Positions 1 to 8,254 of a stretch of DNA of 64,000 bases are shown here, one piece after another (position 1 is the first letter of the stretch; each line of letters begins with the position of its first letter). Origin of the DNA: Caldilineaceae bacterium (lineage in GTDB: Bacteria; Chloroflexota; Anaerolineae; Caldilineales; Caldilineaceae); assembly GCA_022821545.1 (NCBI GenBank), contig JAJEDJ010000030.1:124001-188000 (forward strand), written 5' to 3'. Position numbers and translations under genes: made by a program. The notes beneath the pieces were generated by a model that saw only the letters and a list, made by a program, of their open reading frames with translations, was not told the DNA's origin and made no database searches.

Positions 1-99
1 GGCATCGACCTGAATCTGGACGCCCTCGCCGCCCGTCCCGGCCGCTCCTGGCACAGACCGTTCCTCATTCGCCCGGACGGTTCCCTGGCCTACCAGTAG
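1..99 (+). CDS. C-terminal end of a cut gene, family uncertain
   Basis: An open frame runs in from the left edge and stops with TAG at 97-99, leaving 32 residues. It ends with RPFLIRPDGSLAYQ. The pattern of a hydrophobic pair followed by RPDG and an aromatic near the end weakly recalls the last strand of FAD-dependent aromatic-ring monooxygenases (often LVRPDG-x-x-AW-R). This is a resemblance only. Too little is left to assign a function. Confidence 0.4.
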   Translation, partial: GIDLNLDALAARPGRSWHRPFLIRPDGSLAYQ

Positions 100-184
100 A
101 CTAATCTACTGCGGACAGAGCGTCTTGACTCATGTACTCCTATGCAGGATTCCGTCTTCAGCACTTGCCACAAGGAAGTGATTC

Positions 185-1165
185 ATGCACGCAATCGAAG
201 TCGAACAAACGCGATCAGGCCCCCAGCTTGTCTGGCGGGAGGTGGAAGACCCGGTTCTGAAACAGGGCGAAGCGCTCGTGTCCATCCATGCGACAACGCT
301 CAACCGCGCCGACCTGTCTCAGGCCGAAGGCAACTATCCTCCGCCCCCCGGAGCGCCGCAGATCATGGGTTTGGACATGTCGGGAGAGATCCTCGAACTT
401 GGCGCGGAGGTAGAGGGATGGCGGATCGGGGACAAAGTCTGCGCACTGCTGGCCGGCGGCGGATATGCCGAACGCGTAGCCGTTGACCAGCGGCTCATGA
501 TCCCGGTCCCAAGCGGTTGGTCTTTCGAAGAAGCGGCCTGTTTAGCGGAGGTCTACCTAACCGCCTACGTCAACATCTTTATGGAAGCCGGTTTTCAGGC
601 TGGCGAGTCAGTCCTCATCCACGGTGGAGCCAGCGGGGTTGGAACTGCCGCCATCCAACTCGCGAAGGGCGCAGGGGGACGCGTCATCACGACATCCGGA
701 CGCCCCGACAAAGTGGAGACCTGTCTCGACCAGGGCGCTGACCTGGCGATCAACTATAGGACCGAAGAGTTCGCCGCCCGAGTCTTGGAGTACACGGAGG
801 GTGAAGGCGTCGATGTCGTCCTCGACATGGTGGGGGCAGAATACCTGGAGACGAACATCGGCCTGCTGAAGGTGAAAGGCCGCCTGGTATTTATCGCTAC
901 GCTTGGAGGCTCAGAAGCAATGGTTGACATCAGGCAACTCATGGGCAAGCGCGCGCGCTTGATCGGGTCTGTGCTTCGCCCCCGGCCAGTCGCGGAGAAA
1001 GCCGAAATCATCCGACGCTTCCGACAGCAGTTCTGGGGCCAGATCGAAGAGGGCCTGATCCGACCCGTCATCGACAAAGTAATGCCAGTTTCCGAAGCCC
1101 ACGCTGCACACGAACGCATGCGCGCCTATGAGAATATCGGCAAGATCGTTCTCAAAGTGCGCTGA
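185..1165 (+). CDS. NAD(P)H:quinone oxidoreductase, zinc-independent MDR family (PIG3-like)
   Basis: The 326-residue protein is a full-length medium-chain dehydrogenase/reductase. The N-terminal GroES-like half contains the stretch LNRADLSQAEGNYPPPPG, typical of the TP53I3/PIG3-type quinone oxidoreductases. The Rossmann half carries the NADPH-binding segment HGGASGVGTAAIQLAK at about residue 140. The cysteine cluster of zinc-binding alcohol dehydrogenases is absent, as expected for the quinone-reductase branch. Family members reduce quinones or alpha,beta-unsaturated carbonyls with NADPH in the cytosol. The start is the ATG after AAGGAAGTGATTC. The gene stands alone and converges with the minus-strand pair that follows, overlapping its stop by 14 bases. 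Substrate is unknown. Confidence 0.88.
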   Translation: MHAIEVEQTRSGPQLVWREVEDPVLKQGEALVSIHATTLNRADLSQAEGNYPPPPGAPQIMGLDMSGEILELGAEVEGWRIGDKVCALLAGGGYAERVAVDQRLMIPVPSGWSFEEAACLAEVYLTAYVNIFMEAGFQAGESVLIHGGASGVGTAAIQLAKGAGGRVITTSGRPDKVETCLDQGADLAINYRTEEFAARVLEYTEGEGVDVVLDMVGAEYLETNIGLLKVKGRLVFIATLGGSEAMVDIRQLMGKRARLIGSVLRPRPVAEKAEIIRRFRQQFWGQIEEGLIRPVIDKVMPVSEAHAAHERMRAYENIGKIVLKVR

Positions 1166-1586
1166 GTTCATCCAATAGCGCCAGCACTGCATTCTCAATC
1201 GCCGCCAACCCCGAGTCTGCGTCCGCCACATCCAGGTCGTACATCTGCCAATAGCGGACACTTTCTGCCCATTCGGGAAAGCGCGCCTCCATAAGGGGGC
1301 GGTGCTCGATTTCGTTCATAGCGATCGTGAGCGCCGCCGCCGTCAGATCTGACGCCTGCAAATCCATGGGCATTCGGACAGGTTTGCGCGGCTCGATTCC
1401 AAGCTTGCGTAGCCGGTCCAGGGTATGCTTGGACATATAGCCGAGATTCTCCAGACTTAGCTGCAGACCGCGGCTGCCCGCCTTCCAGTCCAGATTTCGC
1501 TGACCGGCCTGCTCGTTGAAAAAGTGCTCGGCAAAGCGACTGCGGTAATAGTTCCCAGTGCAAACAAAAAGCACAGTGGCGGTCAT
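1152..1586 (-). CDS. Low-molecular-weight protein-tyrosine-phosphatase family protein
   Basis: The 144-residue protein begins MTATVLFVCTGNYYRS, which contains the CX5R phosphate-binding loop (Cys9 to Arg15) of LMW phosphatases and arsenate reductases. I start at the ATG at 1584-1586 because the P-loop normally lies within the first 10-15 residues. An upstream in-frame ATG at 1646 would add 20 residues and overlap the methyltransferase. Near the C terminus an Asp-rich segment (YDLDVADADSG) may supply the general-acid aspartate. It lies 19 bases behind the upstream methyltransferase gene and is probably co-transcribed with it. Physiological substrate cannot be told from sequence. Confidence 0.8.
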   Translation of the reverse strand: MTATVLFVCTGNYYRSRFAEHFFNEQAGQRNLDWKAGSRGLQLSLENLGYMSKHTLDRLRKLGIEPRKPVRMPMDLQASDLTAAALTIAMNEIEHRPLMEARFPEWAESVRYWQMYDLDVADADSGLAAIENAVLALLDELSAL

Positions 1587-1605
1587 CTGTCCCGCCCCTC
1601 GGTTC

Positions 1606-2232
1606 CTATCGAAGATTGCGTAATGATACCGCCTGACGACTGTCACCGCTTTCCTCGCCTCTCGTGATCACCTGGAAGGAAAGTACTTGAAAAAAGCGCT
1701 CCAGAATCCTCCGTAACTCGTCATCCGCGTAGAGCGCATAGAAGCGTTTGGGCTCATAGAAGTCCTTCTCCCGCACGCCTTCAAAGCTTCTGCCGCCGTG
1801 CATTACGATGAAAATCAACCCTCCCGGCCTTACGACCCGACGGACCTCCCGCAAGACGTCCGCGAAGTCCTCCTTCGGCACATGTAGCAGACAGTTCTGG
1901 GCGAACAAACCATCAAAGTGGCCGTCCGGGAAATCCAGCCGCAAGAAGTCCATTTCGTGTGCATCCAGCCCCTTCTTCCGGCACAGACGAACCATTTCCG
2001 GAGAAAGATCTGTGCATACGACCTCCAGTCCCGCGCTCTGAAAGAAATGGGCTGCATGGCCCGTACCAGCCCCGATTTCGAGGAGCGATCTCAATCCCTC
2101 TTCCTGGAAGCTCTGCAAGCACTGCGTCCAAAGCGCTTTCTGCCAATCCCTGACGGGATTCCTGTCCCGTTCTTCAGCCTTGGCGTCGTAAGCGCGTTTC
2201 AAGTCAGATGCGACCAAACGATAGTCTGTCAC
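1606..2232 (-). CDS. Class I SAM-dependent methyltransferase
   Basis: This 208-residue protein has the Methyltransf_11/25-type fold. Motif I is LLEIGAGTGHAAHFF at about residues 50-64, the acidic residue after strand 2 lies in VCTDLSPEM, and the post-motif segment FAQNCLLHVP precedes a VRPGG turn. These residues bind S-adenosylmethionine. Substrate is not predictable and could be a small molecule, quinone or lipid. The gene is upstream of the LMW phosphatase in a likely two-gene minus-strand unit. It ends with an Arg-rich tail. Confidence 0.82.
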   Translation of the reverse strand: MTDYRLVASDLKRAYDAKAEERDRNPVRDWQKALWTQCLQSFQEEGLRSLLEIGAGTGHAAHFFQSAGLEVVCTDLSPEMVRLCRKKGLDAHEMDFLRLDFPDGHFDGLFAQNCLLHVPKEDFADVLREVRRVVRPGGLIFIVMHGGRSFEGVREKDFYEPKRFYALYADDELRRILERFFQVLSFQVITRGEESGDSRQAVSLRNLR

Positions 2233-2256
2233 CGAGCGTCGCTCCCTGTTAGGCCC

Positions 2257-4536
2257 TCAGGAAGAGTCAGTCTGGCCCAATGCCGACTGTTCAAAAAAAC
2301 CGGGCCCGGGCTGGGCCAGCATGCGCGCCAAGGGACGCAACTCCATCCACCACTGCTCAAGAGGCCGTTGATGAACTTCGTCCATCAGCCTGGGAATCCG
2401 GTAAAGTGGGGTAGCGGTTACGTCGCCCTCCTGAATCCCCAGACAGACAGCCCCTACATCTGAAAAACGTCTTGCTCCCGGGCGGCTCGCCACCTCTTCA
2501 ATTCTTCGCACCGCTTCCCAGGCGAGTCGCGCCGCCAGAATGCGGTCGAACGGGGACGGGTTCCCGCCCTGCTGCAGGTGTCCCAGAATAGACTGGCGCA
2601 CCTCGAACAGGTCACCCCCCTCTTCTTCGAAGAGAGCGGAAATGAAGGAGGTTGTATAGAAGGAGTTTGCAGCTTCGTTTCGTATCATCAGCCCCAAACG
2701 TTTGCCCTGCTGAAATCCCTGCTTCAGAAGCTCAATGTCCCGTTCTAGGTCCTTCAGCGTTATCCCCTCCTCGTGCAGGTAGACGCGTTCAGCCCCTGTG
2801 GCAATAGCGCTCATCAGGGCCAAGTAACCGCAGAATCGTCCCATTACTTCCACAATAAAGCACCTGTTCAGGGCCACTGCCGACTGCTTAATCTTGTCAA
2901 CCACTTCGACGATGCTGTTCAGGGCTGTGTCGGCCCCGATACTCAACTCCGAGCCTGGCAGGTTGTTGTTTATGCTGGCGGGGATGCAGATGAAGGGAAT
3001 GTCGAATGCTGGAAAGTTATGCCGCTCTTCGTACAATTTGTGCGCGGCGTGATACCCGGCCCAGCCGCCGATCATGACGATAGCATCCACTCGATGTTTC
3101 TCGAGCACCTGTGCCGCGGCATACAACTCCGCGCCCTCCGGGGTCTTCCGGCTGCTCCCCAGTTCCGATCCCCCGGTGGGCGCCCAGCCGTTGACAGCCA
3201 TCCAATTCATCTCTTCAATGTCGTCGTCAATCAGGCCCCGAAAACCCCACTTGACGCCGAGAGGAATGTGGCCGCTGTCTTCGAGCATGCGCACGACCGC
3301 ACGTGTCGCAGCATTCATGCCGGGCGCCGGCGCTCCTCCCGTCATGACAGCGACCCGCAGACGTCGTTTGTTCGGCGGCGGAGGGCGCGGGTTGGCGCGA
3401 ATAAGTGTCCGCAGAATGCGGAAGGAGTCCCTGTAAGCTTTGCCCCGGTACTCCATCGCCTCGTCGAATCGGCATTCATGGATACATCTGCCGACCTTGT
3501 GCGTCTGTTCCACGCACTCCGTCAATGAACTGTGAACGATCTTATTGTTCTCGAACCCGATCAGGACCGCTTCATCACTGGATGTGGCATTGAGGACAGC
3601 TTCGGCTGCCGCCGCCCCCAGCAGGGTCGCCATAACCCGGTCAGAAGCGCTGGGCGAACCACCGCGTTGCACGTGGCCAAGAACAGTCACCCGCGCCTCT
3701 TCTTCCAGGTACTTGGTGAGTACCTCTTCCACGTAGGCGCTGGATATTTTGTTTCCGTGTCGATCCTGTGCTCCCTCCGCCACCACCACTATGCTGTCCC
3801 GCCGGCCCATTTCGCGGCCAGTCCGCAAAATTGAGCACATCCTCTCTTCCCACTCGTCCAGATTGGGCGGGTTCTCCGGAATCAGAGCGAAATCGGCCCC
3901 CGATGCCAGTGCGCCCATCAGCGCCAGATGACCGCAATGATGCCCCATCACCTCGACAACAAAGGCGCGCTGGTGACTGGCCGCCGTACTGGTGATGGCG
4001 TCCAGCGCCTCGGTGATGCGGTGCAGAGCGGAGTCCGTTCCTATCGACAAATCCGTTCCGAACATGTCATTGTCGATCGACCCGACCAGACCGGCGACGG
4101 CGAGAAATCCATACTCTTCCAGGTTGGACGGATCCAGGCGACCTTCGTTTACCAGTTCCTCCAACAGTGAGCGCCACTCCTCCCGCAGGACCTGTGCCCC
4201 GGTCAAACTGCCGTCGCCCCCAATCACAATCAGCCGGTTTATGCCTTGGAGCAGCAGATTGTACACCGCCTCTTTGCGCCCTTCCCTCTTCAGAAAGTCC
4301 GGGCTACGGGCAGTTCCCAGTAGGGTCCCCCCTTCTTGCAGCACGCCGCCCACCGAGTCCCAGGAAAACGGGCGAATCAGCTTGCCGCCCTCGATCATCC
4401 CCTGAAACCCTTCGAAAATCCCAAATACCTCCGCCCTCCGCTCCAAAGCCGCACGCACGGCTGAACGCACAGCCGCATTCATGCCCTGCGCATCGCCTCC
4501 GCTGGTGAGGACGCCAAGCCGAGCTGTCTTTGCCAT
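2257..4536 (-). CDS. pfkA: Tandem-domain ATP-dependent 6-phosphofructokinase, eukaryote-like
   Basis: The 759-residue protein contains two complete PFK folds, about twice the length of ordinary bacterial PfkA. It should phosphorylate fructose-6-phosphate in glycolysis. The N-terminal half has GGDAQGMN (13-20), GGDGS (106-110; the Gly typical of ATP rather than PPi enzymes) and the catalytic segment VGSIDND (151-157) followed by GTDLSIGTDSALHRI. The C-terminal half keeps GGAPAPGMNA and SIGADTALNSI but has PASINNNLPGS where the catalytic TIDND should be, so it is probably a non-catalytic, regulatory half. This division, and the long insert between GGDGS and SIDND, match the animal and fungal layout. 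The start has a strong AGGAGGG site. Confidence 0.93.
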   Translation of the reverse strand: MAKTARLGVLTSGGDAQGMNAAVRSAVRAALERRAEVFGIFEGFQGMIEGGKLIRPFSWDSVGGVLQEGGTLLGTARSPDFLKREGRKEAVYNLLLQGINRLIVIGGDGSLTGAQVLREEWRSLLEELVNEGRLDPSNLEEYGFLAVAGLVGSIDNDMFGTDLSIGTDSALHRITEALDAITSTAASHQRAFVVEVMGHHCGHLALMGALASGADFALIPENPPNLDEWEERMCSILRTGREMGRRDSIVVVAEGAQDRHGNKISSAYVEEVLTKYLEEEARVTVLGHVQRGGSPSASDRVMATLLGAAAAEAVLNATSSDEAVLIGFENNKIVHSSLTECVEQTHKVGRCIHECRFDEAMEYRGKAYRDSFRILRTLIRANPRPPPPNKRRLRVAVMTGGAPAPGMNAATRAVVRMLEDSGHIPLGVKWGFRGLIDDDIEEMNWMAVNGWAPTGGSELGSSRKTPEGAELYAAAQVLEKHRVDAIVMIGGWAGYHAAHKLYEERHNFPAFDIPFICIPASINNNLPGSELSIGADTALNSIVEVVDKIKQSAVALNRCFIVEVMGRFCGYLALMSAIATGAERVYLHEEGITLKDLERDIELLKQGFQQGKRLGLMIRNEAANSFYTTSFISALFEEEGGDLFEVRQSILGHLQQGGNPSPFDRILAARLAWEAVRRIEEVASRPGARRFSDVGAVCLGIQEGDVTATPLYRIPRLMDEVHQRPLEQWWMELRPLARMLAQPGPGFFEQSALGQTDSS

Positions 4537-4572
4537 GCGCCACCCTCCTTTTGCGGCTAAACTTCCTCCCTT

Positions 4573-4597
4573 TGCCGCCTTGCAGCGGCATTTTTTT
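4573..4597. other. Small hairpin in the pfkA leader
   Basis: TGCCGC (4573-4578) pairs with GCGGCA (4585-4590) around a 6-base loop. On the plus strand it is followed by seven T, so it would act as a weak terminator only for antisense transcription. On the minus strand it lies in the 5' leader of pfkA between the -10 box and the ribosome site. Role is unclear. No plus-strand gene ends upstream of it. The rest of 4537-4900 holds nothing else I can support. Confidence 0.35.
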
Positions 4598-4607
4598 ATT
4601 CTAGAAG

Positions 4608-4616
4608 ATTATAGCA
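4608..4616 (-). promoter_or_regulatory. Extended -10 promoter of pfkA
   Basis: On the minus strand the sequence reads TGCTATAAT, a perfect -10 hexamer with the TG extension. No good -35 lies at 17 bases. Transcription would start near 4601, giving a leader of about 65 bases to the pfkA ATG. Confidence 0.5.
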
Positions 4617-4900
4617 TGTAGCAAGTTATTCTCGTACCTCGAATTCAGAACCGGTTGTTCCGCTGCCGGCGGCTGCAATCACGAAGAGATCGCCGACTTC
4701 CCCGTGCAAGCTGTATACCTGTCTGTATGGCTTCCTTCCCAATCAATGAGATTACTCTCTCCACTTTGACAGAAACAGCCCTCAAACTGTAGACTATCTG
4801 ATCAGAATCAGGACTGTGATTGGCGAAACGAATCCGAAGCTCAGTGTCGAAGTAACGTTGTATCCGGCGCAGAGGGTCACCTGGACGAGAGGTTTCGATT

Positions 4901-5926
4901 ATGGCTGCCAGACGTAGGACTTCCTTCAAATTAGGGGTGACGGGCCTGGGCGAGCGGCAGGAGATAGCGCCGGGACTGTTTATCAACACCTTCTATAGAG
5001 GCTGTACGCCGGGTTTCGTTGTCACCGACGAGGGCCTGATACTCATCGATACACCTTTAATCCCAAAACAGGCCAGGGACTGGCGGGAACAGATAGAGGC
5101 GGAAGCGCCGGGCCTGCCTATTCTCTATGTGTTCAACACCGATCACCATCGCGGCCACGCCTTGGGAAACCAGTATTTCCAGCCTACGACTGTGATCGCA
5201 CACGAACGCGCCTTTAAGGAGATGTCAGGTTACACTGACAACTTCAAGGAACGTGTCTACAACAGCTTCAAGCGAGAGCCCGAGATCCAGGAACAGTTGA
5301 CCAACATCGAGATTGTTCTCCCCGACGTTACCTTCACCGACCGCGCTCGTCTCAAGTATGGAGGTCGTGAAATTCAGTTGATCTACGCCGGCGGCCACAC
5401 GCCGGCCACCAGCATTGCCTGGCTGCCGGAAGAGAAGGTCGCATTTGTCGGTGACATACTGTGGGTCGACCAGCATCCGTACATGGCCCAGGCCGATTCT
5501 CTCGAATGGATCGACGCCTTGCGACGCATCCGATCCCTTGGCGCCGAGAAACTGGTCCCGGGTCATGGCCCCGTCTGCAGTCCAGACGATACTTACCGGG
5601 TTGAGGAGTACATAAAATTCAAACGAGAGCGCGTCCGCACTTACTACCGCGACGGGAAGACCAAGAATGAAGCCAAGAGCGGACTGGTAGGCGAAATGCT
5701 GGAGTGGTTCCCTGTTCCGCTGGAACGCAAAGCGAAGATAGAGAGCCAGATAAAGTCCGGAATCAACCGGGTCTACCGTGAGATCCAGAGGGAGGAAGAG
5801 TTGGCTGGAGTAGAGCCTATGAACGGCGCTATGCAGCCTCCGTCAAATGGCGCCCCCGTCCTGCACGAACCGCAGGCAGAAGCCAACCTGGTCCCCACAC
5901 CTGTTGCAGTGGAGGCCAACCAGTAG
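4901..5926 (+). CDS. Metallo-beta-lactamase-fold hydrolase with altered metal motif
   Basis: The 341-residue protein shows the MBL order of blocks: an N-terminal strand pair ending in ILIDTPL, then NTDHHRGHALGN, then YAGGHTPAT, then FVGDILWVDQHP and VPGHGPV. The usual HxHxDH signature is replaced by DHHRGH: the first His is Asp and the metal-ligand Asp is Gly. The later His, Asp and His ligands are kept. Activity may therefore be changed or use one metal. The last 40 residues are a low-complexity tail. The ATG follows GAGAGG by 8 bases. The next gene starts inside its stop codon, so the two are translationally coupled. Confidence 0.8.
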   Translation: MAARRRTSFKLGVTGLGERQEIAPGLFINTFYRGCTPGFVVTDEGLILIDTPLIPKQARDWREQIEAEAPGLPILYVFNTDHHRGHALGNQYFQPTTVIAHERAFKEMSGYTDNFKERVYNSFKREPEIQEQLTNIEIVLPDVTFTDRARLKYGGREIQLIYAGGHTPATSIAWLPEEKVAFVGDILWVDQHPYMAQADSLEWIDALRRIRSLGAEKLVPGHGPVCSPDDTYRVEEYIKFKRERVRTYYRDGKTKNEAKSGLVGEMLEWFPVPLERKAKIESQIKSGINRVYREIQREEELAGVEPMNGAMQPPSNGAPVLHEPQAEANLVPTPVAVEANQ

Positions 5927-6978
5927 TGGCCTACTCGGTTCGGGAAGAACGCCAGAGCCTCGCCACGAGTTTGCGTGAGGATCTTGGCGAAGCGGAGCGG
6001 ATGATCGTGCAGCTGCGGCGCGACACCGTCGAACAGTTCCTGCAGCTTCTGGACCGCATCGAAGATCGTTTTGCCCAATTGGAGTCCAGCGGTCTTGACC
6101 TGCGTCCTGAATTCACCCGGTGGGGCAGCCTCCAGAGCAAGTTGCGGCGCGAAGCAGGCCGCGTCGTTCGCATCATTGATGTGGCCGGAGGTCTGGATCA
6201 GCTGCGTCAGGCCAATCCGCCGGCCGAAGGGCTCTGGTGGCACCTTGACGCCGTTGTGGCCGAAGCCCGCCGCCGTCTTGTCCGACGTCTGAGCATCACT
6301 CTCGGGACAATCGTCGTCGTCGTGGCGGTGGTCTGGGCGCTGCTTACCTTCGTCTTTCCTCCGGACCCCAATACCGTTGTTGCCTCGGAAGCGATCTCCA
6401 CCCTCCAGCAACTGGCCTTTGAGGGGCGTTGGGAAGAAGCCCTCGCAGTTATCGAGGACGCCAAGTCTCAACTCACCCAGCCTGATGCTGAACTTCTGAT
6501 CTGGGAAGGGGTGATCCGCGGCAAATTAGGCCAGCATGAACGCGCCGGCGAGGCGCTGGCTGAAGCGAAATCCCTGGTGCCAGCTGGAAAACTCGTGGCC
6601 TACTGGTGGTCGCTCGGCTCGGTTCAGCTATCGGTTGGAAATCTGGAAGAGGCCCGCGCCTCAGGCTTCGAAGCAATTGATTTGGACGATTCCGATCCTC
6701 AGGGATATTTTCTCCTCGCAAGCGTTGCTGAGATGAAAGGCGATACAGTTTGCGCTGTCGACCTCTTCGAGGAGACCTTCCAGCTCGCAGCTGACAACAA
6801 CCCGCAGCTGGCCGTAATCGCCCGCGTCCGTATGGGAAACCTTCTTCAGCGGCCCGCGAATCTGGCGCTCTTGGGAGGCGACGAGGAGGAATCTGACGGC
6901 AACAGTGAGAGCGGCGAAGGCGGCAGCCCAGCCGACAGCGCCGTTACCGGCCTACCTGAAACCTGCGGAGGACTATAG
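5926..6978 (+). CDS. Membrane-anchored TPR-repeat protein of unknown function
   Basis: The GTG start shares one base with the TAG stop of the metallo-hydrolase gene (TAGTG). The first 120 residues are charged, helical and probably coiled coil. Residues about 122-145 form a single membrane segment (TLGTIVVVVAVVWALLTFVF). The remainder, outside by the positive-inside rule, contains about four degenerate TPR units (for example EGRWEEALAVIEDAKSQL and LGQHERAGEALAEAKSLV). It ends in an acidic Gly/Ser-rich tail. It is likely a scaffold working with the upstream hydrolase. No enzyme motif is visible. Confidence 0.7.
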   Translation: MAYSVREERQSLATSLREDLGEAERMIVQLRRDTVEQFLQLLDRIEDRFAQLESSGLDLRPEFTRWGSLQSKLRREAGRVVRIIDVAGGLDQLRQANPPAEGLWWHLDAVVAEARRRLVRRLSITLGTIVVVVAVVWALLTFVFPPDPNTVVASEAISTLQQLAFEGRWEEALAVIEDAKSQLTQPDAELLIWEGVIRGKLGQHERAGEALAEAKSLVPAGKLVAYWWSLGSVQLSVGNLEEARASGFEAIDLDDSDPQGYFLLASVAEMKGDTVCAVDLFEETFQLAADNNPQLAVIARVRMGNLLQRPANLALLGGDEEESDGNSESGEGGSPADSAVTGLPETCGGL

Positions 6979-7031
6979 CCCGCTTCTCTCGCTGCCCACT
7001 TCGGCCGTCACACCTTGGATCGCGACCTGAA

Positions 7032-7061
7032 TTTCCATGGAGGAGAAGATTCGAGTAAAAT
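7032..7061 (+). promoter_or_regulatory. Possible promoter of tRNA-Arg
   Basis: TTTCCA and TAAAAT are separated by 18 bases. Transcription would start about 20 bases before the tRNA. The -35 matches consensus at only four positions. Confidence 0.3.
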
Positions 7062-7088
7062 GGGCCTGCGTCCGTGACGTCCTGATTC

Positions 7089-7161
7089 GCCCCCTTAGCT
7101 CAGAGGATAGAGCAACGGACTTCTAATCCGTCGGTCGTAGGTTCGACTCCTACAGGGGGTG
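7089..7161 (+). tRNA. tRNA-Arg (anticodon TCT)
   Basis: The sequence folds as a cloverleaf. The acceptor GCCCCCT pairs with AGGGGGT (one G-U pair). The D stem is GCTC/GAGC. The anticodon stem ACGGA/TCCGT encloses the loop CTTCTAA, giving anticodon TCT. The T arm is GTAGG-TTCGACT-CCTAC. The discriminator is G and the 3' CCA is not encoded, since GCCTCA follows. TCT reads AGA and AGG codons. Confidence 0.95.
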
Positions 7162-7274
7162 CCTCAAACGCCCAATGACATTGGGTTTGCGCGCGACCCG
7201 GGCACAGTGAGTCGTTCTGCACACGATGAAGCTGCTTCTTGGGCCCCGACTCCAACTCCATAATCGATAATCAA

Positions 7275-7313
7275 ACGGCGCCGCTTATGACCGTTCGGGC
7301 ATGGCGGCGCCGT
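7275..7313. terminator. 10-bp inverted repeat between tRNA-Arg and the thuA-like gene
   Basis: ACGGCGCCGC (7275-7284) pairs perfectly with GCGGCGCCGT (7304-7313) across a 19-base loop. It sits between the convergent tRNA and ThuA-family gene and could end transcription from both sides. No strong T run follows on either strand, so a classic intrinsic terminator is not certain. Confidence 0.45.
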
Positions 7314-7360
7314 CTATTGCAGTTTTGCCAGTGACATATCTGCGGCTTTCTGCGCAAATT

Positions 7361-8149
7361 TTAGCCAACCCGGTCCCGCACCGAACCCTTCTCCGCGATC
7401 GTCTCCAACGGCTCCTTCTCATTGAAAGCAATCAGGCTTTTCTCGCCCTCTCGATAGTAAGGGAAGGTCGGGCCCCCGGACGGCGCCGCCCAGCGCACGC
7501 CGTTCGCGATTACCTGGCGGACGATGTCCATGTGAAAGATCGGGTACGTCTCATGTCCTGGCCGGAAGTAGAAGATCTTGCCATTGCCGCGATGGAAACA
7601 GGCCCCGCTGCGGAAGACATTGCCTCCCTCAAACCAGCTGACGAACACCAGGTCGTCCGGCGTGGGGATATCGAACAGCTCCCCATACATCTCGCACTCC
7701 TCAATCTCAAAGTAGGGCGGCAAGCCCTGCGCAATTGGGTGGGACGGCTTGACGACCCAGATGCGCTCCTTCTCGTCCGCTTCCCGCCAGCGCAGGCTGC
7801 ACGTCGTGCCCATCAAGCTGCGGAAAATCTTGGAGAAATGGCCCGAGTGCAGGACCACCATACCCATTCCCTCCAAGACCCGTTTCTTGACACGCTCAAC
7901 AATTTCGTCGTCAACCTGCGCATGCGCCCGGTGCCCCCACCAGGTCAACACGTCCGTCTCCGCCAGTACTTCATCCGTAAGACCATGTTCAGGCTCATCC
8001 AGCGTAGCCGTGCGTATTGAACTGAATCCGTGCAGACGCAGCCCTTCGGCAATGGCCCCGTGAATTCCATCGGGATATATGCCGCCGATGAACTCGTTGA
8101 TGTTCTCGTGTTGAAACTCGTTCCAGACAGTTACCCGAATGTCTCCCAT
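7361..8149 (-). CDS. ThuA-like (trehalose utilization) family protein
   Basis: The 262-residue protein fits the ThuA family, which has a glutamine-amidotransferase-like fold and acts in oxidation or turnover of disaccharides. Characteristic pieces are an N-terminal [10 protein letters not shown], then [16 protein letters not shown], then [13 protein letters not shown], then the C-terminal [13 protein letters not shown] start at the ATG at 8147-8149, which has a strong GGAGGTGACAGG site. An upstream in-frame ATG lacks one. It follows the Gfo/Idh oxidoreductase gene by about 105 bases on the same strand, a pairing common in sugar-degradation loci. Confidence 0.85.
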   Translation of the reverse strand: MGDIRVTVWNEFQHENINEFIGGIYPDGIHGAIAEGLRLHGFSSIRTATLDEPEHGLTDEVLAETDVLTWWGHRAHAQVDDEIVERVKKRVLEGMGMVVLHSGHFSKIFRSLMGTTCSLRWREADEKERIWVVKPSHPIAQGLPPYFEIEECEMYGELFDIPTPDDLVFVSWFEGGNVFRSGACFHRGNGKIFYFRPGHETYPIFHMDIVRQVIANGVRWAAPSGGPTFPYYREGEKSLIAFNEKEPLETIAEKGSVRDRVG

Positions 8150-8254
8150 CCTGTCACCTCCATAACGTGAGAGCTGAAAAAGGGAATTGGAACGCATCGA
8201 TCATGATGCGATCCTCCCCTTACTATGCTGGTTCCCTTAACCCTGACTGTTTGG

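Noticed and set aside
4645..4989. A 114-residue minus-strand frame between pfkA and the metallo-hydrolase gene
   Set aside because: It overlaps the start of the real plus-strand gene, has no ribosome site and no known family.
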